This document shows positions 25,101 through 35,096 of a stretch of DNA of 36,583 nucleotides, in pieces. The stretch spans positions 146,309 through 182,891 of the forward strand of contig NW_006766947.1 in NCBI RefSeq assembly GCF_000275845.1. Reading direction: 5' to 3'. The notes under the pieces were generated by a model, which was not told the origin of the DNA, ran no database searches, and saw only the letters and a program-made list of their open reading frames with translations. This DNA is from Dichomitus squalens LYAD-421 SS1 (lineage: Eukaryota; Basidiomycota; Agaricomycetes; Polyporales; Polyporaceae). The translations under genes were made by a program, and so were the position numbers. Position 1 is the first letter of the stretch. Every line of letters starts with the position of its first letter.

Positions 25101-26351
25101 GGATACGCGATCGTCGGGGCCGACGTCGATTCGGAGGAGCTTTGGATTTCGAGCGTCATGGGCGACGCACAGTTCGGCTTGCACGGCGCGACCGCGCTCG
25201 GATGGATGACGCTTGAGGGCACCAAGGCCGCTGGCACTGACCTGCACTCGAAGACCGCAAGCATCCTTGGGATCTCCCGCGATCAAGCGAAGGTTTTCAA
25301 CTACTCCCGTATCTACGGCGCGGGTATGCGACACGCAGTACTGCTTCTTCTGCAAGGGAACGCGGGCATGCTCCCTGAGAAGGCTGAGGAGCTTGCGAGA
25401 AACCTCTACGCCTCAACGAAGGGACAGAAGTCATATGGGACTCGCTACTTCGACCGCAAGTTCTGGTACGGCGGGACGGAGAGTTTCGTCTTCAACAAGC
25501 TCGAAGAGATTGCGCTTTCGGATCGTCCGCGGACTCCCGCCCTCGGTTGCGGGATCACGCACGCGCTCTCAAAGAGCCTGCTCCCCGACGAGTTCGGCTC
25601 TGACTTCATGACGTCCCGAATCAATTGGGTGGTGCAGTCCTCAGGCGTTGACTACCTTCACCTCCTCATCGTTTCCATGGAGCATCTCATCGCGAAGTAC
25701 AACATCCAGGCCCGCTATCTCATCTCCGTTCACGACGAACTGCGCTATCTCGTCAAGGAGGAGGATCGTTACCGCGCCGCCCTCGCTCTTCAGGTTGCGA
25801 ACCTTTGGACACGCAGTCTCTTCGCGTTCAAACTTGGGCTGGACGACCTTCCTCAGGGCGTCGCTTTCTTCTCCGCAGTCGACATCGACCACGTCCTCCG
25901 TAAGGAAGTCGACATGCCTTGTGTCACCCCATCACAGCCCAATCCGATTCCTCCAGGAGAGAGCGTGGATATCCTGAAGACGCTGGAGAAGACGAGAGGA
26001 GGCTCACTTTGGCAGGGCGGAGAGCCTATGGTGCACAACGACGGGCTGGACTGCGAGAGCAGTCTTTTTGGCTACTCTTCTCCTGACTGTCTGGCTCATC
26101 GGGCTAACAGTGCGTCATGGTTGCGGGCGCAGTCGACTTCTAACTTCGACGAAGTGAAAAGTCTTGCTGAGAGCTTCAAGCGCAATGGCCCTTCGACGAC
26201 TGCGCCGAAGTCGAAGGCAAGGTCGACGCGCCGGAGTGACATTCAGCGACTAAAGAAGGCTCGCAGCTTAGGAGATGGTAGCCAGTACGACTGGGGTGCT
26301 ATTGCTGAGGAGATGCTTCAGGCGATACGATCTGATCGTCAACCCATGTAA
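22170..26351 (+). CDS. mip1: Mitochondrial DNA polymerase gamma (family A), three exons
   Basis: Exons 22170-22350, 22425-23887 and 23937-26351 join to 1352 aa, with introns of 74 and 49 nt. This is the mitochondrial replicative polymerase. Residues 1-50 are basic and serine-rich with few acids (MWRKLQSSSST...), a mitochondrial presequence, which decides the start. The 3'-5' exonuclease has motif I 'VFDIET' (Asp216, Glu218), motif II 'GHNVSFDR' (about 270-277) and motif III 'YLDYNATD' (435-442). The polymerase has motif A 'GADVDSEELW' (Asp944), motif B 'RDQAKVFNYSRIYGAG' (Arg996, Lys1000, Tyr1004, Tyr1008) and motif C 'HDE' (1147-1149, Asp1148). All expected catalytic residues are present. 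The last 130 residues or so form a Ser/Arg/Lys-rich tail; yeast Mip1 also has a C-terminal extension. An acceptor at 22469 would shorten exon 2, but 22424 restores a coherent 'KQFPFDILNLF' stretch. Confidence 0.95.
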
Positions 26352-26497
26352 TTTATGCTAGTATACAGTATGCACAGCTGAGATAGAAGAGTTGGATATA
26401 ATTGGAACGTATCATGTACTGTACTGTACTCGTAATAGTCTTTGTCGATTCTAATCTTCACGATGCCGAGAGCATCACGCTTGAAACGCAGTTGTTC

Positions 26498-26525
26498 ACT
26501 GAACAAAGCCGGGGCTTTGTTCAGT
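26498..26525. repeat. Near-perfect 28-bp palindrome after mip1
   Basis: ACTGAACAAAGCC at 26498-26510 is followed by two G and then its exact reverse complement at 26513-26525. It starts about 147 bases past the mip1 stop codon. A 13-bp arm with a 2-base centre is far beyond chance expectation for a given site. It could form an RNA hairpin in the mip1 3'UTR, be a protein-binding site, or be a small folded-back repeat. Confidence 0.7.
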
Positions 26526-27059
26526 CGGGGACCTGTTAACCCTTTTGCTGCTCGAACGTCGCTCACAGTGTAGCGTAGCAATACCAATTGGATGTCTGTT
26601 CAATGCTCTCTACGGAGGACGGACTAGGAGATCGCAGGAGAACCAGTGTGATACGAGACAATTACATGGTGACAACCGAACGCTACCTTAAGTCGGGTCT
26701 AGTGGTTCTCCTTTACCATACTCTGCAGGGCTGAAGGTATGACGTCCAGACAGAGACATGAATCATGTGCACGAGACATAGGGCGTCCAGCTTGTAAAAG
26801 GACTTGCTTCACGGCAGCACCGGTCAATCGGACCCATCTAGGGAGATTATATTGCTGGGCCTCGAGGCGATGCCCTCAATTCAACAAATGGTAGGAGAGA
26901 CAAGAGCATAGCCATGCCACTGGAGCGGCAACGAGGCCCGCAGCAACAATACGCACGGGCCAGCCCACGCAGCGCTCCATAGAAGCCCTGAGCCTTACCA
27001 TCAATCCTACTTCAGTGCAGCCGATCAAGCAAGATGAGTCAGTGCTTCCTTGGGTTGCG

Positions 27060-27067
27060 TATAAAAG
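27060..27067 (+). promoter_or_regulatory. Consensus TATA box without an identified gene
   Basis: TATAAAAG is followed by GC-rich sequence and a plausible initiation region about 30 bases on (CATCCACACCCAAGC). A possible short intron (GTGAGT at about 27160, acceptor TCTAG near 27201) lies downstream. No protein family is recognisable after it, so it may drive a short or non-coding transcript, or mark a decayed gene. Confidence 0.4.
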
Positions 27068-29651
27068 GGCCTCGCCCGCGCATCCACACCCAAGCAGTTA
27101 CCGCGACCCAAACGACGGCCTTCACGGCGCTCCTGCGACCACGCGCACGGCAATATCTTGGAGGTGAGTGGCGTGACGACTGCTCTCGAACTCTTCCTCT
27201 AGTAGGATCGTCTGCTGCCTTCGCCGTTTCCTAGGAGTAAACCTTGCAGCGATGCTCAATGGCCATCATGGTCGTAACGATAGCCTATGCTCAAATCCCT
27301 AGGTTGGTCGTCAAGCCTTCCTGTGCAGCTGAGGCGGTTGTCGTATGGAAGACGCATCCCTATGTCCAACAGACAAGGGTACTCTCAGAGAGCGCAGCTG
27401 GGCACGGGTATAGGTACAGCGCTCGACGAGTCAGCACGCGGGGCGGCTGCTAGATGAGTATGTTGCAGTTGTGGGTGAGCGGTTTGAAATGTGCAATCAC
27501 GCACATGTCAACAATTGCTCTCTGACCGGATCCCAACTCAGGAAACCACCTGACAGCCAGGTGAGTCCGAGCATGCTCGGGAAGGATCGTTAGGTTAACA
27601 CCTCCCTCACGCGCTGCAGTGATGAGCTTCGGCTGGAATTGCGATGATCAAGTGAAACGTGCCGTGTTTACAGTGATGCCTGTGGTCGATCGCCATGCTG
27701 GCGGAAAGCTCTGCGCCGGAGGGAGGACGTCTCCAAATGATCTGCTTCCAATACCTCCACTGTCACGATCTGCCATACACTGTTCATAGACCGAGGTAAG
27801 CAGGCTTTGCTGGTGTGTCCAATATGTTCTCTCCGCTACAATTTCGGCGCATTGTCCTAACATTTCGGGACGGGAGGCAGAAGCCGAGATGCATCGGCTA
27901 CCTCTTGGTGAGGGCGTTACATAGACCTGAATGGTACGTGGACGTGAGCTGCAATTAGTTGCGCATTTTGTGCAGTGAGCTCAGCACATACGCATTTGAT
28001 GAAACAGTGCTGTGGATGATACACTGCAAGGCCGAACGTTTGAAGTTGAGATCCGTCAAAAGTGCTCTGATAGTGGGAGACGTATCCGGGAGGACTTCAG
28101 TCACAAAAGCTGCGTTCGTTCGTGCTTCGACCTCATCGGGTCGATGTTAGTTTTTGTCAGCGTTGATTCAGCCACACCAGGTACGCAAGCGCTGGTCCAA
28201 AAGTGCTGACATAAGCCCTTCCGGTTGATCGGCATAAGTACCGGAAATGGTCCCGGTCAGAGCCTTCACTGCGGCCGCCCGCAGTGGTCGTCGTATCATC
28301 AATTCATGGTGAGACTGAGATGATACTCCTGGGTGAGTAGGGTAGCTTCCTAGTTGGAAAGGCCCCAAGAACGGCTTGTTCACACAGTGGAGTCAGATGT
28401 CAAGTCTCTGTATAATCATGACACCGCCCAAGACACAAACCACCGCCCATGTGGTTTACCGCTTTTCTGGAATCACACGTTCGCAGGCTCACAAGTGTAT
28501 AGCATCAGTGCGTGCGTCTAAGGTCCGCAGCAGCGCATGGGCATTGACGTTTTTTTTGACCTTCCGACGGAAGTGCTACTGGGCCGGACATGATAGTTCC
28601 TTCCGGCTCGGGAAGAGAATGACTTGTGATGGTTCCCTACTTGGTACTGCGGACGCCGCACGACTTGATAAATCGAAGCTGTTGTTGGGCGAACACACTG
28701 GCGATCCGTGTCTTCGTTCCTCTGATTTACTTAGCCCTTTGCATCGACCGATGCGCGCACAACACAATCTGATCGGGAGCGCAGAGCCTGAAAGTAGACG
28801 GGGCTGCTCCTTCTTCCACTGCTGTCGGCTAGCTGCACAACATGACTTCTTACTAACATAGTAAGGGCAGTCACGGTCGGGAGCATGATCCTACCTCTTC
28901 AGTAAGTACGCAGTAAGAATATGCGTCGTTGGGTGATCACTCGACTGCATATAAGTGCCCGTTACTCACAACTGACAGCCGGAGATTTGGGACTACAAGC
29001 AACAATCCGGAAACAATGCGTTAGTATCCTGCACGATAGACGTGAAGAGGGAGCAGGGCTGCCGTACGTTCCCACCGATATCTTTTGTTGCGCGGATGGG
29101 TTGGAAAACAACTAGTAAATTTTGGATAATCATGACAGCGTAAAATTCTCAAGCATCAATTGCTGCGCCGATTCTCTAAATGACAGTCGCCATGACCAAG
29201 GCACCCGCTCGATCCCGAGAGGCAACGTTTCCAACCTTATCACTGAAAATATGCAGATGTGTCCATCCTAACTTGTTCTGGTTGCCTACGGCGACCTGAT
29301 TGACGATGAGCGTGGAGATGCGTGGTTCTTAAGGAGGGTAGGTTACGGTTACATGCATCGAGATACAGGGTGTTTCAGGCAATGGCGCGCCTGGGTCTGT
29401 GTACCGTATGCAAAGCGTCCAATACTACAGTGCAACAATGGCAGATTACCGGAGAATAGTGGTACAAGTAAGACTGATGGGAGTATACGTCGGGAGTGGG
29501 ATATTATGGACACAAGAAAACTAGAAACACAAGTCCGTCGCACACAGCGATGAGTCTTGGCTTATACGTCAGTCCACAGAACAGGGACTGCATGCTGACC
29601 CATTTATATTACAGTAAGCAAAGAACGTGAACAGAATGACTGTGCAGCGGC

Positions 29652-29715
29652 CTGAAAGAGACATACAGGGCGTTAGCACGTAGCGAAGGACTAGATCGAC
29701 GACAAAGGCACTCAC
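29652..29715 (-). other. Probable 3'UTR intron of DUF6699 gene 4
   Basis: On the minus strand a GTGAGT donor lies one base past the TAA stop of gene 4, and an acceptor ending TCTTTCAG falls 64 nt later. The duplicate gene 5 has a donor and an acceptor in the matching place with the same 64-nt length. Confidence 0.55.
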
Positions 29716-29716
29716 A

Positions 29717-30742
29717 TTAGGCCGAGGAAGAGGAGCCTATGACGACAAGGAATGCGCCTGGCTTGTCGGCATCCTCCAGTCTCAAGAAGTTCGACTTTTC
29801 CTCAGCGAAGAGGTCGACATATCTGAAGACATTCAAATGAGAATCCTCTGCTCCCAAATAACGGTACGACCGTTCCGCATCAGCCAATTCGAGGCGCGAG
29901 CGGTTAACGTGGAAGTTATGGACGTCGAGCTTGTCCCATACATGAGCGTCGATCGTAGACAGGACGTCCCCGATTGTTACGGGACGCCCGCGTCTGCGTT
30001 CGGGCACTTGGATCCTCCACTGCTTGCCATCAGCCTCGAAGATGAGCTCACAGCTCGTCCGTCGTGAGAGGAATGCGGGCTCGTCGAACCATGGACGAAC
30101 GTCAAGGGATTGTAGTCTGTCGCCTCGAAGATCCCAGCGGAGCGTGGGCTTCTGAAGGTGGGGAGAGATATCCGAGTTCGACCCCGGATTCCCATCCGGC
30201 TCTGGCGACGGAGTTCCCCACGACGACGAAGACCGAGCATGCGGAGAGTCCGGCGGGGAGTTGTGAGGGGAGCGCGAGAGAGGAGTCTCGGAGGGGGTCG
30301 ATGGGAGCGACCGATTCTGCAACAACGGTGCCGGACACGACAGCGGCGTATTGGTGGGTGTTGGCGTTGGATCCAGGTAACCACGCCCCGCGAGGCTGCG
30401 GTATCCCTCGTCGACAAAGCGGCTAGCTGCGCTAGGCACATGCCGATCAGCGCTTCCCGTGTTGTACTGGCTGGCGTGGTTTGCGGAGTGTGCAAGCCGA
30501 GCAGATGCTCCAGCGCCAGGGGGTGCGCGCGGGATCTCCTCAGTGTGCCGTTGAACTGCGCCGGGGTGAGATATGCGTGAGAACGCAGGAAAGGATTGAG
30601 CGTGGGGCGATTGTTCGGCGGGAGCGTACTGAGGACTTGAAACTACGGATAGCGGCTCGTCCCGAGGCGAGAGGAAGTAGACTGTATCATTGCCGAAGGT
30701 GACACTAGGACGTCTTGGCCGCCTGTCTCTGTGTGCAGCCAT
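29717..30742 (-). CDS. DUF6699 domain protein (gene 4, duplicate A)
   Basis: A single coding exon gives 341 aa. The start at 30742 (MAAHRDRRPRRPSVTF) was chosen because gene 5 starts at the matching place (MATHAGRLPTRPSHKVTF) and the region above is a shared promoter. Residues 20-200 are Ser/Pro-rich and probably disordered, but hold a block kept in gene 5 ('LSCPAPLL', 'SLPSTPSETPLSRSP', 'SSSSWGTPSPEPD'). The DUF6699 domain covers about 201-341: 'LRWDLRGDRL', 'WFDEPAF', 'QWRIQVPE', 'RPVTIGDVLSTIDAHVWD', then 'RSYRYLG' and an 'AFLVVIGS' end. About 45 of the first 70 domain residues are identical in gene 5. The Ser/Pro sites in the conserved block could be kinase targets; that is inference. Function unknown. 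Confidence 0.8.
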   Translation of the reverse strand: MAAHRDRRPRRPSVTFGNDTVYFLSPRDEPLSVVSSPQYAPAEQSPHAQSFPAFSRISHPGAVQRHTEEIPRAPPGAGASARLAHSANHASQYNTGSADRHVPSAASRFVDEGYRSLAGRGYLDPTPTPTNTPLSCPAPLLQNRSLPSTPSETPLSRSPHNSPPDSPHARSSSSWGTPSPEPDGNPGSNSDISPHLQKPTLRWDLRGDRLQSLDVRPWFDEPAFLSRRTSCELIFEADGKQWRIQVPERRRGRPVTIGDVLSTIDAHVWDKLDVHNFHVNRSRLELADAERSYRYLGAEDSHLNVFRYVDLFAEEKSNFLRLEDADKPGAFLVVIGSSSSA

Positions 30743-33700
30743 AACTGTATAGAACGTAAGAAAGTGATTGTCGTAAAGGTCGTAATGGAAAGGAGGCTTG
30801 GAGGTGACGCAAAGGTGGTGGTGGTATATGAGGAAAGAGAAGACGATGCGGCACTTCACTGCGCCTTTGTAACATTCGTTTGGCGCCGTCAACACATCAT
30901 CCATGGCGGATCGTAACTTTGAACTCACAGATAATGTATAATAATTCGTGACTCGACCCTGAGGCACTACATATAACATACCCAGCGCCCTAGGATAGAT
31001 CCTAGGACCGCAAGAATGCTCCGCAATGCGAGTCCAAAAAGCCATCCCGAAATGGCAACTTACTCGCTCCTTCGCTGGGGTCGCCCTCTATGGGATCCCG
31101 AGAGGCTCCGGCGCTAACAGGCACCGCCGAAAGCATGTGCACCTATTGTGGATATGATAGATCTCGGTCAGCACTCGAAGGATTCAATGAGCTGATTATT
31201 GTATATTCACTAGCATAAGATGTGGCGACAAAATGGTCGGCGACAGCAGGCCAGAGCGCCGATACATGCGGCATGGCCGCTGAGCAAACTGCGGCGGAGG
31301 TAAACAGGGCAACACCGACGTGGTTGGCCATACGCTTGTGCATCGACAGACATGATGCAGAGTGACGGACGAACTTCGATTCCCATGCACCTACATGGCT
31401 AGACCGTGACAGCGCCGTACAATACCAGTGCCTTGCGAGGCAATGCTACAGCCATGCGGAGAGAACGGTCTGTTAGAGCTCTGCCTCTTCCAGGGACATG
31501 GGGTGGTTGGGTGCTGCACGGCCTCCGTGCAGACCATGACCACGCTAGTGCAGGAGGGGCGCTTAGGTTTGGCAAGGAGCAGAGCCACCATAGTACAGGG
31601 ATTATAATTCCCATTGCGGACAATAGATTCCTTTCGCAGGCGATCCGAAACCGGTGGGGTCCAATTTGTCAGCGCTCCCAGTACAGATCTAGCTGAGATG
31701 GGTCCCTCGCACATCGCCTCCACTGCCAATTTTCATCGTGCAATAGCGCGCTTGACAAGGTATCCGCCGCACCACCAATTCAGAGATTGGGCAGATCCAA
31801 TCCGGTTGCGAAAGGACTGTAATCGGATACGTCTTGCCGTCCCTCGGACAACCTCGCGCCATGCCAAGTGTTCACACGACTTCTAGACTAAAATTTCGAA
31901 AACACATTATATGACTTACCTCCCGAGGCCCGTCAGACATCATGGATATACGGCGTTTCACGAAGACGACAGTGACTGAGACGAGCAAGCTCCGTGAATG
32001 AGCGAGCTACTGGGTGTCCGCACTTCTCCCTTGGGTCTTGGCACGTCGAGCGTTGAAGTGTTAGGGGTCCTTCCGTATGAAGACATCATGGGGAGTGACG
32101 GGAAGGCCACACCTGTGCTACTTCAGTCAGTTTGTCTTCGGAGAGCGACAGCACCCTCGCACGCACCGAGTGCAATACTACCTTGATGGAAGTCGGGTTC
32201 AGGAGGGATGGTGCAGAGGGAATTGGTCGGACTCACATCTTGGCGCGAGTGAACATATCAAGACAGTCCTGATAGGACTCACTAATCAAAAGCGGCGACA
32301 GAGGGTCGAAGGTTAAGGATGCACACGGCGGGAAAGGTTTTGGTCAATATATATGCCAGGGCTCCGTCAGAGAACTGAAAATTCGATGAGGTGTGGTCAC
32401 CAAGTGAAGCTACTATGGCACTCACGGCCTTGTAAATGAATGCATGGAGGCCAGGGCCGCCAACAGATCGTCCAAACCGGGCTCGAATGTTGATCTTCAA
32501 GTCGCCGCAAGACTCAGTGGGCTTCCATATCCGTCGTGGGCAGTAAGTGCGACGACAGTGCTGCCATCTTTGTCCCTCTCATCGCTTCCGTTGTTTGGGC
32601 GCAAAGGACCCTAGTAGGCACTTGAACGTCTCGCATTGAAATCATACGGCCGTTGGCTGAATAAGCGAGAAACATCTCTCGAAGGGGGGTCGTGTTTCGT
32701 AGAAGCGGACCGTAGTGAGTGGTCAGATGTGAGAGAAGATGCTGGCTTTGTGGTCGAGAATCCGATAATTGGGGGGAGGGGGGTTAGCTCGGGCTGCTGC
32801 ACAGTGGTGGCGAAGGTCAAGAGAATTGCATGGCGCGCGCTTATTCGAAGAGGTCTAAACGCCGGGAGCACTAGCAACTCCTCCACTGCAATCAATGCGT
32901 GTATCGTCTCAGTATTTTTCTTCCTTCTGTGATAATCTTCGAAGTGGATTAAAGAGTAGAGGGCGAGAATCAAGCGCTTCTAGGTAGCGGTACGTATCTC
33001 TGCCATGTTCAAGGCCACTGTACTGTCAGTGTATCGTAATACGATCAGCCCTTGCACGCGAAACGCACGAGGCGCATACTGGAGCCGGAATGATTCGCGG
33101 AGTCGTAAATCAGCTTATAAGAATTCATGTGGGTCCTGGTTCATGGTTTGCGGTTATACATATGTCAGGGTCCATCCGAAGTCATATGGGGGGGAGGGTT
33201 ATCCTCGAGTCATCATGTCCGCCACAGGCAACTTAAAGCCATGCCATGTTCAAAAGTGTGTGATGACGATTCTCAAGGCGTTCTGCGTAGGCCTATATTC
33301 GGCGAAGTAGCCTCCGCGGAAAGTGGTACCAAATCGGCCCAGGTCAGAGTCATGCATTCCGGACGGTGCCTAGCCGCATCCCTTGGCGTCCCCAATATGT
33401 AGGATCATCTGAAGGGCTGAACAGTTGTAAATGACCGGAGTCATCGCCAGATTCAATGCGTTGTTGCCTCGCACAGATTCACGAATAATCCGGGCGGTCG
33501 ATTTCCGAATAATGAGATTCGAAGCGCTGTCTCCTGGCGTTGAGGAAATCGGTGGTCGATCGACATTCTGACGGCTCTCAGCGGCATGAGGGTCAGTGTG
33601 GACACGCCATGATATGTTGTGAGGTGCGGGAGGGAAGCTGCCTACGTCGGAATACAGGGAGTGTCTGATAACTATCGGTATGGACGTAGTAAGGCGTATA

Positions 33701-33949
33701 CTATACAAAGCATAGACTACCACGCCGAACCGTCAAAGATAGGAGACATCATAATGGGAAGAAGGAATCCTGCATCATGATCGTGATGGCAAGAAGGACA
33801 GGGGGAGTATACAGCGATGATTATGATACATGGAGTGCAATGATCGGCTATGACTTGTGTAGCATATTACAGATCAAGATACTCATCAAAGCGCTGTGCA
33901 CCGCAGGATATGGCACAAAAATCAGAGACGTAACCACACAGACTACGCA
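30743..33949. other. Promoter flank of gene 4 and unique spacer
   Basis: The part up to about 31570 is the duplicated upstream flank of gene 4. From about 31600 to 33950 the sequence is unique between the two copies. Frames here are under about 125 codons and show no known motif; one on the minus strand at 32611-32973 is the longest, with nothing recognisable in it. No gene is supported. Confidence 0.5.
30878..30891. promoter_or_regulatory. E2F/MBF-like palindromic element, gene 4 promoter
   Basis: GTTTGGCGCCGTCA lies about 135 bases upstream of the gene 4 start codon and recurs unchanged at 35234-35247, upstream of gene 5. It contains TTTGGCGC, which fits the E2F consensus TTTSSCGC, around the palindrome GGCGCC. 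A further block upstream (CTGCGC-C/T-TTTGTA) is also shared. Confidence 0.5.
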
Positions 33950-33954
33950 GTAGG

Positions 33955-34018
33955 CTGGAAAGTGACACGAAGGGCGTGAGTATTTGTTGAGCGCTATGAC
34001 AAAGTCCAAGGAACGTAC
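33955..34018 (-). other. Probable 3'UTR intron of DUF6699 gene 5
   Basis: On the minus strand a GTACGT donor begins one base past the TGA stop of gene 5, and an acceptor ending TTTCCAG follows, giving 64 nt. Position and length equal those in gene 4, although the intron sequence itself has diverged. Confidence 0.55.
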
Positions 34019-34019
34019 C

Positions 34020-35096
34020 TCAAGGAGAAGGAGTAGAGCCTATGACGACAATGAATGCCCCTGGCCTCTTCTCGACGTCCTCCTTCAGTCCCAAGAAGTC
34101 TGATCCATCTTCGGGGAAGAAGTCAACGCTTCTGAAGGTGTTCGTCTCGCGATCCTGATCCCCGAGATGACGATAAGACCGCTCCAATTTAGCGTCGTCG
34201 AACCGCGGGTGGCCTTTGTAGAAATCGTGGGCTTCGAGCTCCTCCCAGAGCTCCGTGTCGATCGCGCAGAGAACGTCCCAGACAGTCAAGGCGCGCCCGC
34301 GTCTGCTCTCAGGCACTTGGATGCTCCAGCGCTCGCTGTCGGCCTTGAAACTCAGCTCGCAGCTAGTTCGCCCTGAACGGAAAGCGGGCTCGCTGAACCA
34401 CGGAGGATTGTCGAGAGACTTCAGCCTGTCGCCCCGAACATCCCACTTCAGTGCAAATTTCTGAAGGTGCGGGGATACATCCGAGTCCCTGCCCGCCCGC
34501 GCATCCGGTTCCGGGGAGGGAGTCCCCCACGACGACGACGACTGAGGGCGCGGAGAATCCTGCAGAGTGCGCGGAGGAGAGCTTTGCGGGGAACGCGAGA
34601 GTGGTGTCTCGGAGGGTGTCGACGGGAGGGACAGGTTTGCCAAGAGGGGCGCCGGGCAAGAGATAGGAGTGTGTGTGGTCGGGGGCGGGCAACCATGACC
34701 CACGTCGCTGCGGTCTCCCATGCCAACGAAGCCGCCCACTGTACCGGGGCCTGCAGCATACTGGTTGACACTGTAGGCACCATATTGTTCGGCGTGTCCC
34801 GAGGGGTAGTGACTGATGTAGTTCGCGGGGTACGCAGGCTGAGCATACTGCGCAGGGGAAGCCACTGGAAATGAATGCTGCTGTAGGCCGTACCATTGCT
34901 GAGCACCCAAACCGGTTGTAGACATGGCTCTGATGGCATGGAGTTGTGTATCAGGGTAATGAACGGTCGGCTGCAACGGTGTCGCCGGAACAGACAGTGA
35001 CCCATTCGGGGGTGAGAGGAGATGGATCGTATCACTGCCACTGAAGGTGACCTTGTGACTGGGCCGGGTTGGCAGTCTGCCTGCATGCGTGGCCAT
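34020..35096 (-). CDS. DUF6699 domain protein (gene 5, duplicate B)
   Basis: A single coding exon gives 358 aa, starting at the ATG at 35096 and ending at TGA 34022-34020. The start is set by alignment with gene 4; an in-frame ATG at 35258 would run through the shared promoter. Residue 15 onward reads KVTF and then 'DTIHLLSPP', matching 'DTVYFLSP' in gene 4. Residues 40-215 are Tyr/Gln/Pro/Ser-rich and more diverged than the domain, including a Tyr/Ala/Gln-rich stretch at about 90-145 that gene 4 lacks. The domain at about 216-358 has 'LKWDVRGDRL', 'WFSEPAF', 'RWSIQVPE', 'ALTVWDVLCAIDTELWEELEAH' and 'GAFIVVIGS'. Conservation of the domain and of the proline-directed block between copies, with a freer linker, suggests that both genes are under selection. 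Function unknown. Confidence 0.8.
   Translation of the reverse strand: MATHAGRLPTRPSHKVTFSGSDTIHLLSPPNGSLSVPATPLQPTVHYPDTQLHAIRAMSTTGLGAQQWYGLQQHSFPVASPAQYAQPAYPANYISHYPSGHAEQYGAYSVNQYAAGPGTVGGFVGMGDRSDVGHGCPPPTTHTPISCPAPLLANLSLPSTPSETPLSRSPQSSPPRTLQDSPRPQSSSSWGTPSPEPDARAGRDSDVSPHLQKFALKWDVRGDRLKSLDNPPWFSEPAFRSGRTSCELSFKADSERWSIQVPESRRGRALTVWDVLCAIDTELWEELEAHDFYKGHPRFDDAKLERSYRHLGDQDRETNTFRSVDFFPEDGSDFLGLKEDVEKRPGAFIVVIGSTPSP

Larger units (their letters stand above)
26352..29651. other. Gene-poor region downstream of mip1
   Basis: Over 3 kb with only short frames on both strands. It begins with the 3' flank of mip1, AT-rich and with three GTACT copies at 26416-26430. It then holds the palindrome at 26498-26525 and a good TATA box at 27060. 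No frame after the TATA box shows a recognisable domain. Stretches such as 28550-28560 (poly-T) and 29100-29250 look non-coding. Confidence 0.5.
29650..31570. repeat. Tandem segmental duplication, copy A
   Basis: This segment, carrying DUF6699 gene 4, its promoter and its upstream flank, matches 33950-35930 in order and orientation at an offset of about 4.30-4.36 kb. Shared blocks beyond the coding part include the GTTTGGCGCCGTCA promoter element, GGCAACTTACT (about 31056), ATGGGATCCC (about 31090), ACATGGCTAG (31393-31402) and a 'GTGGTTGGGTGSTGCACGGCC' block (S = C or G) at about 31503. Boundaries are approximate because the copies have diverged. Confidence 0.75.

Noticed and set aside
26349..26430. 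Possible Puf3-type site in the mip1 3' flank
   Set aside because: TGTA occurs repeatedly, but none of the copies I checked continues to the TGTANATA consensus.
26339..26587. An 82-codon minus-strand frame after mip1
   Set aside because: It spans the 28-bp palindrome and overlaps the mip1 stop; no leader, splice partner or known motif supports it.
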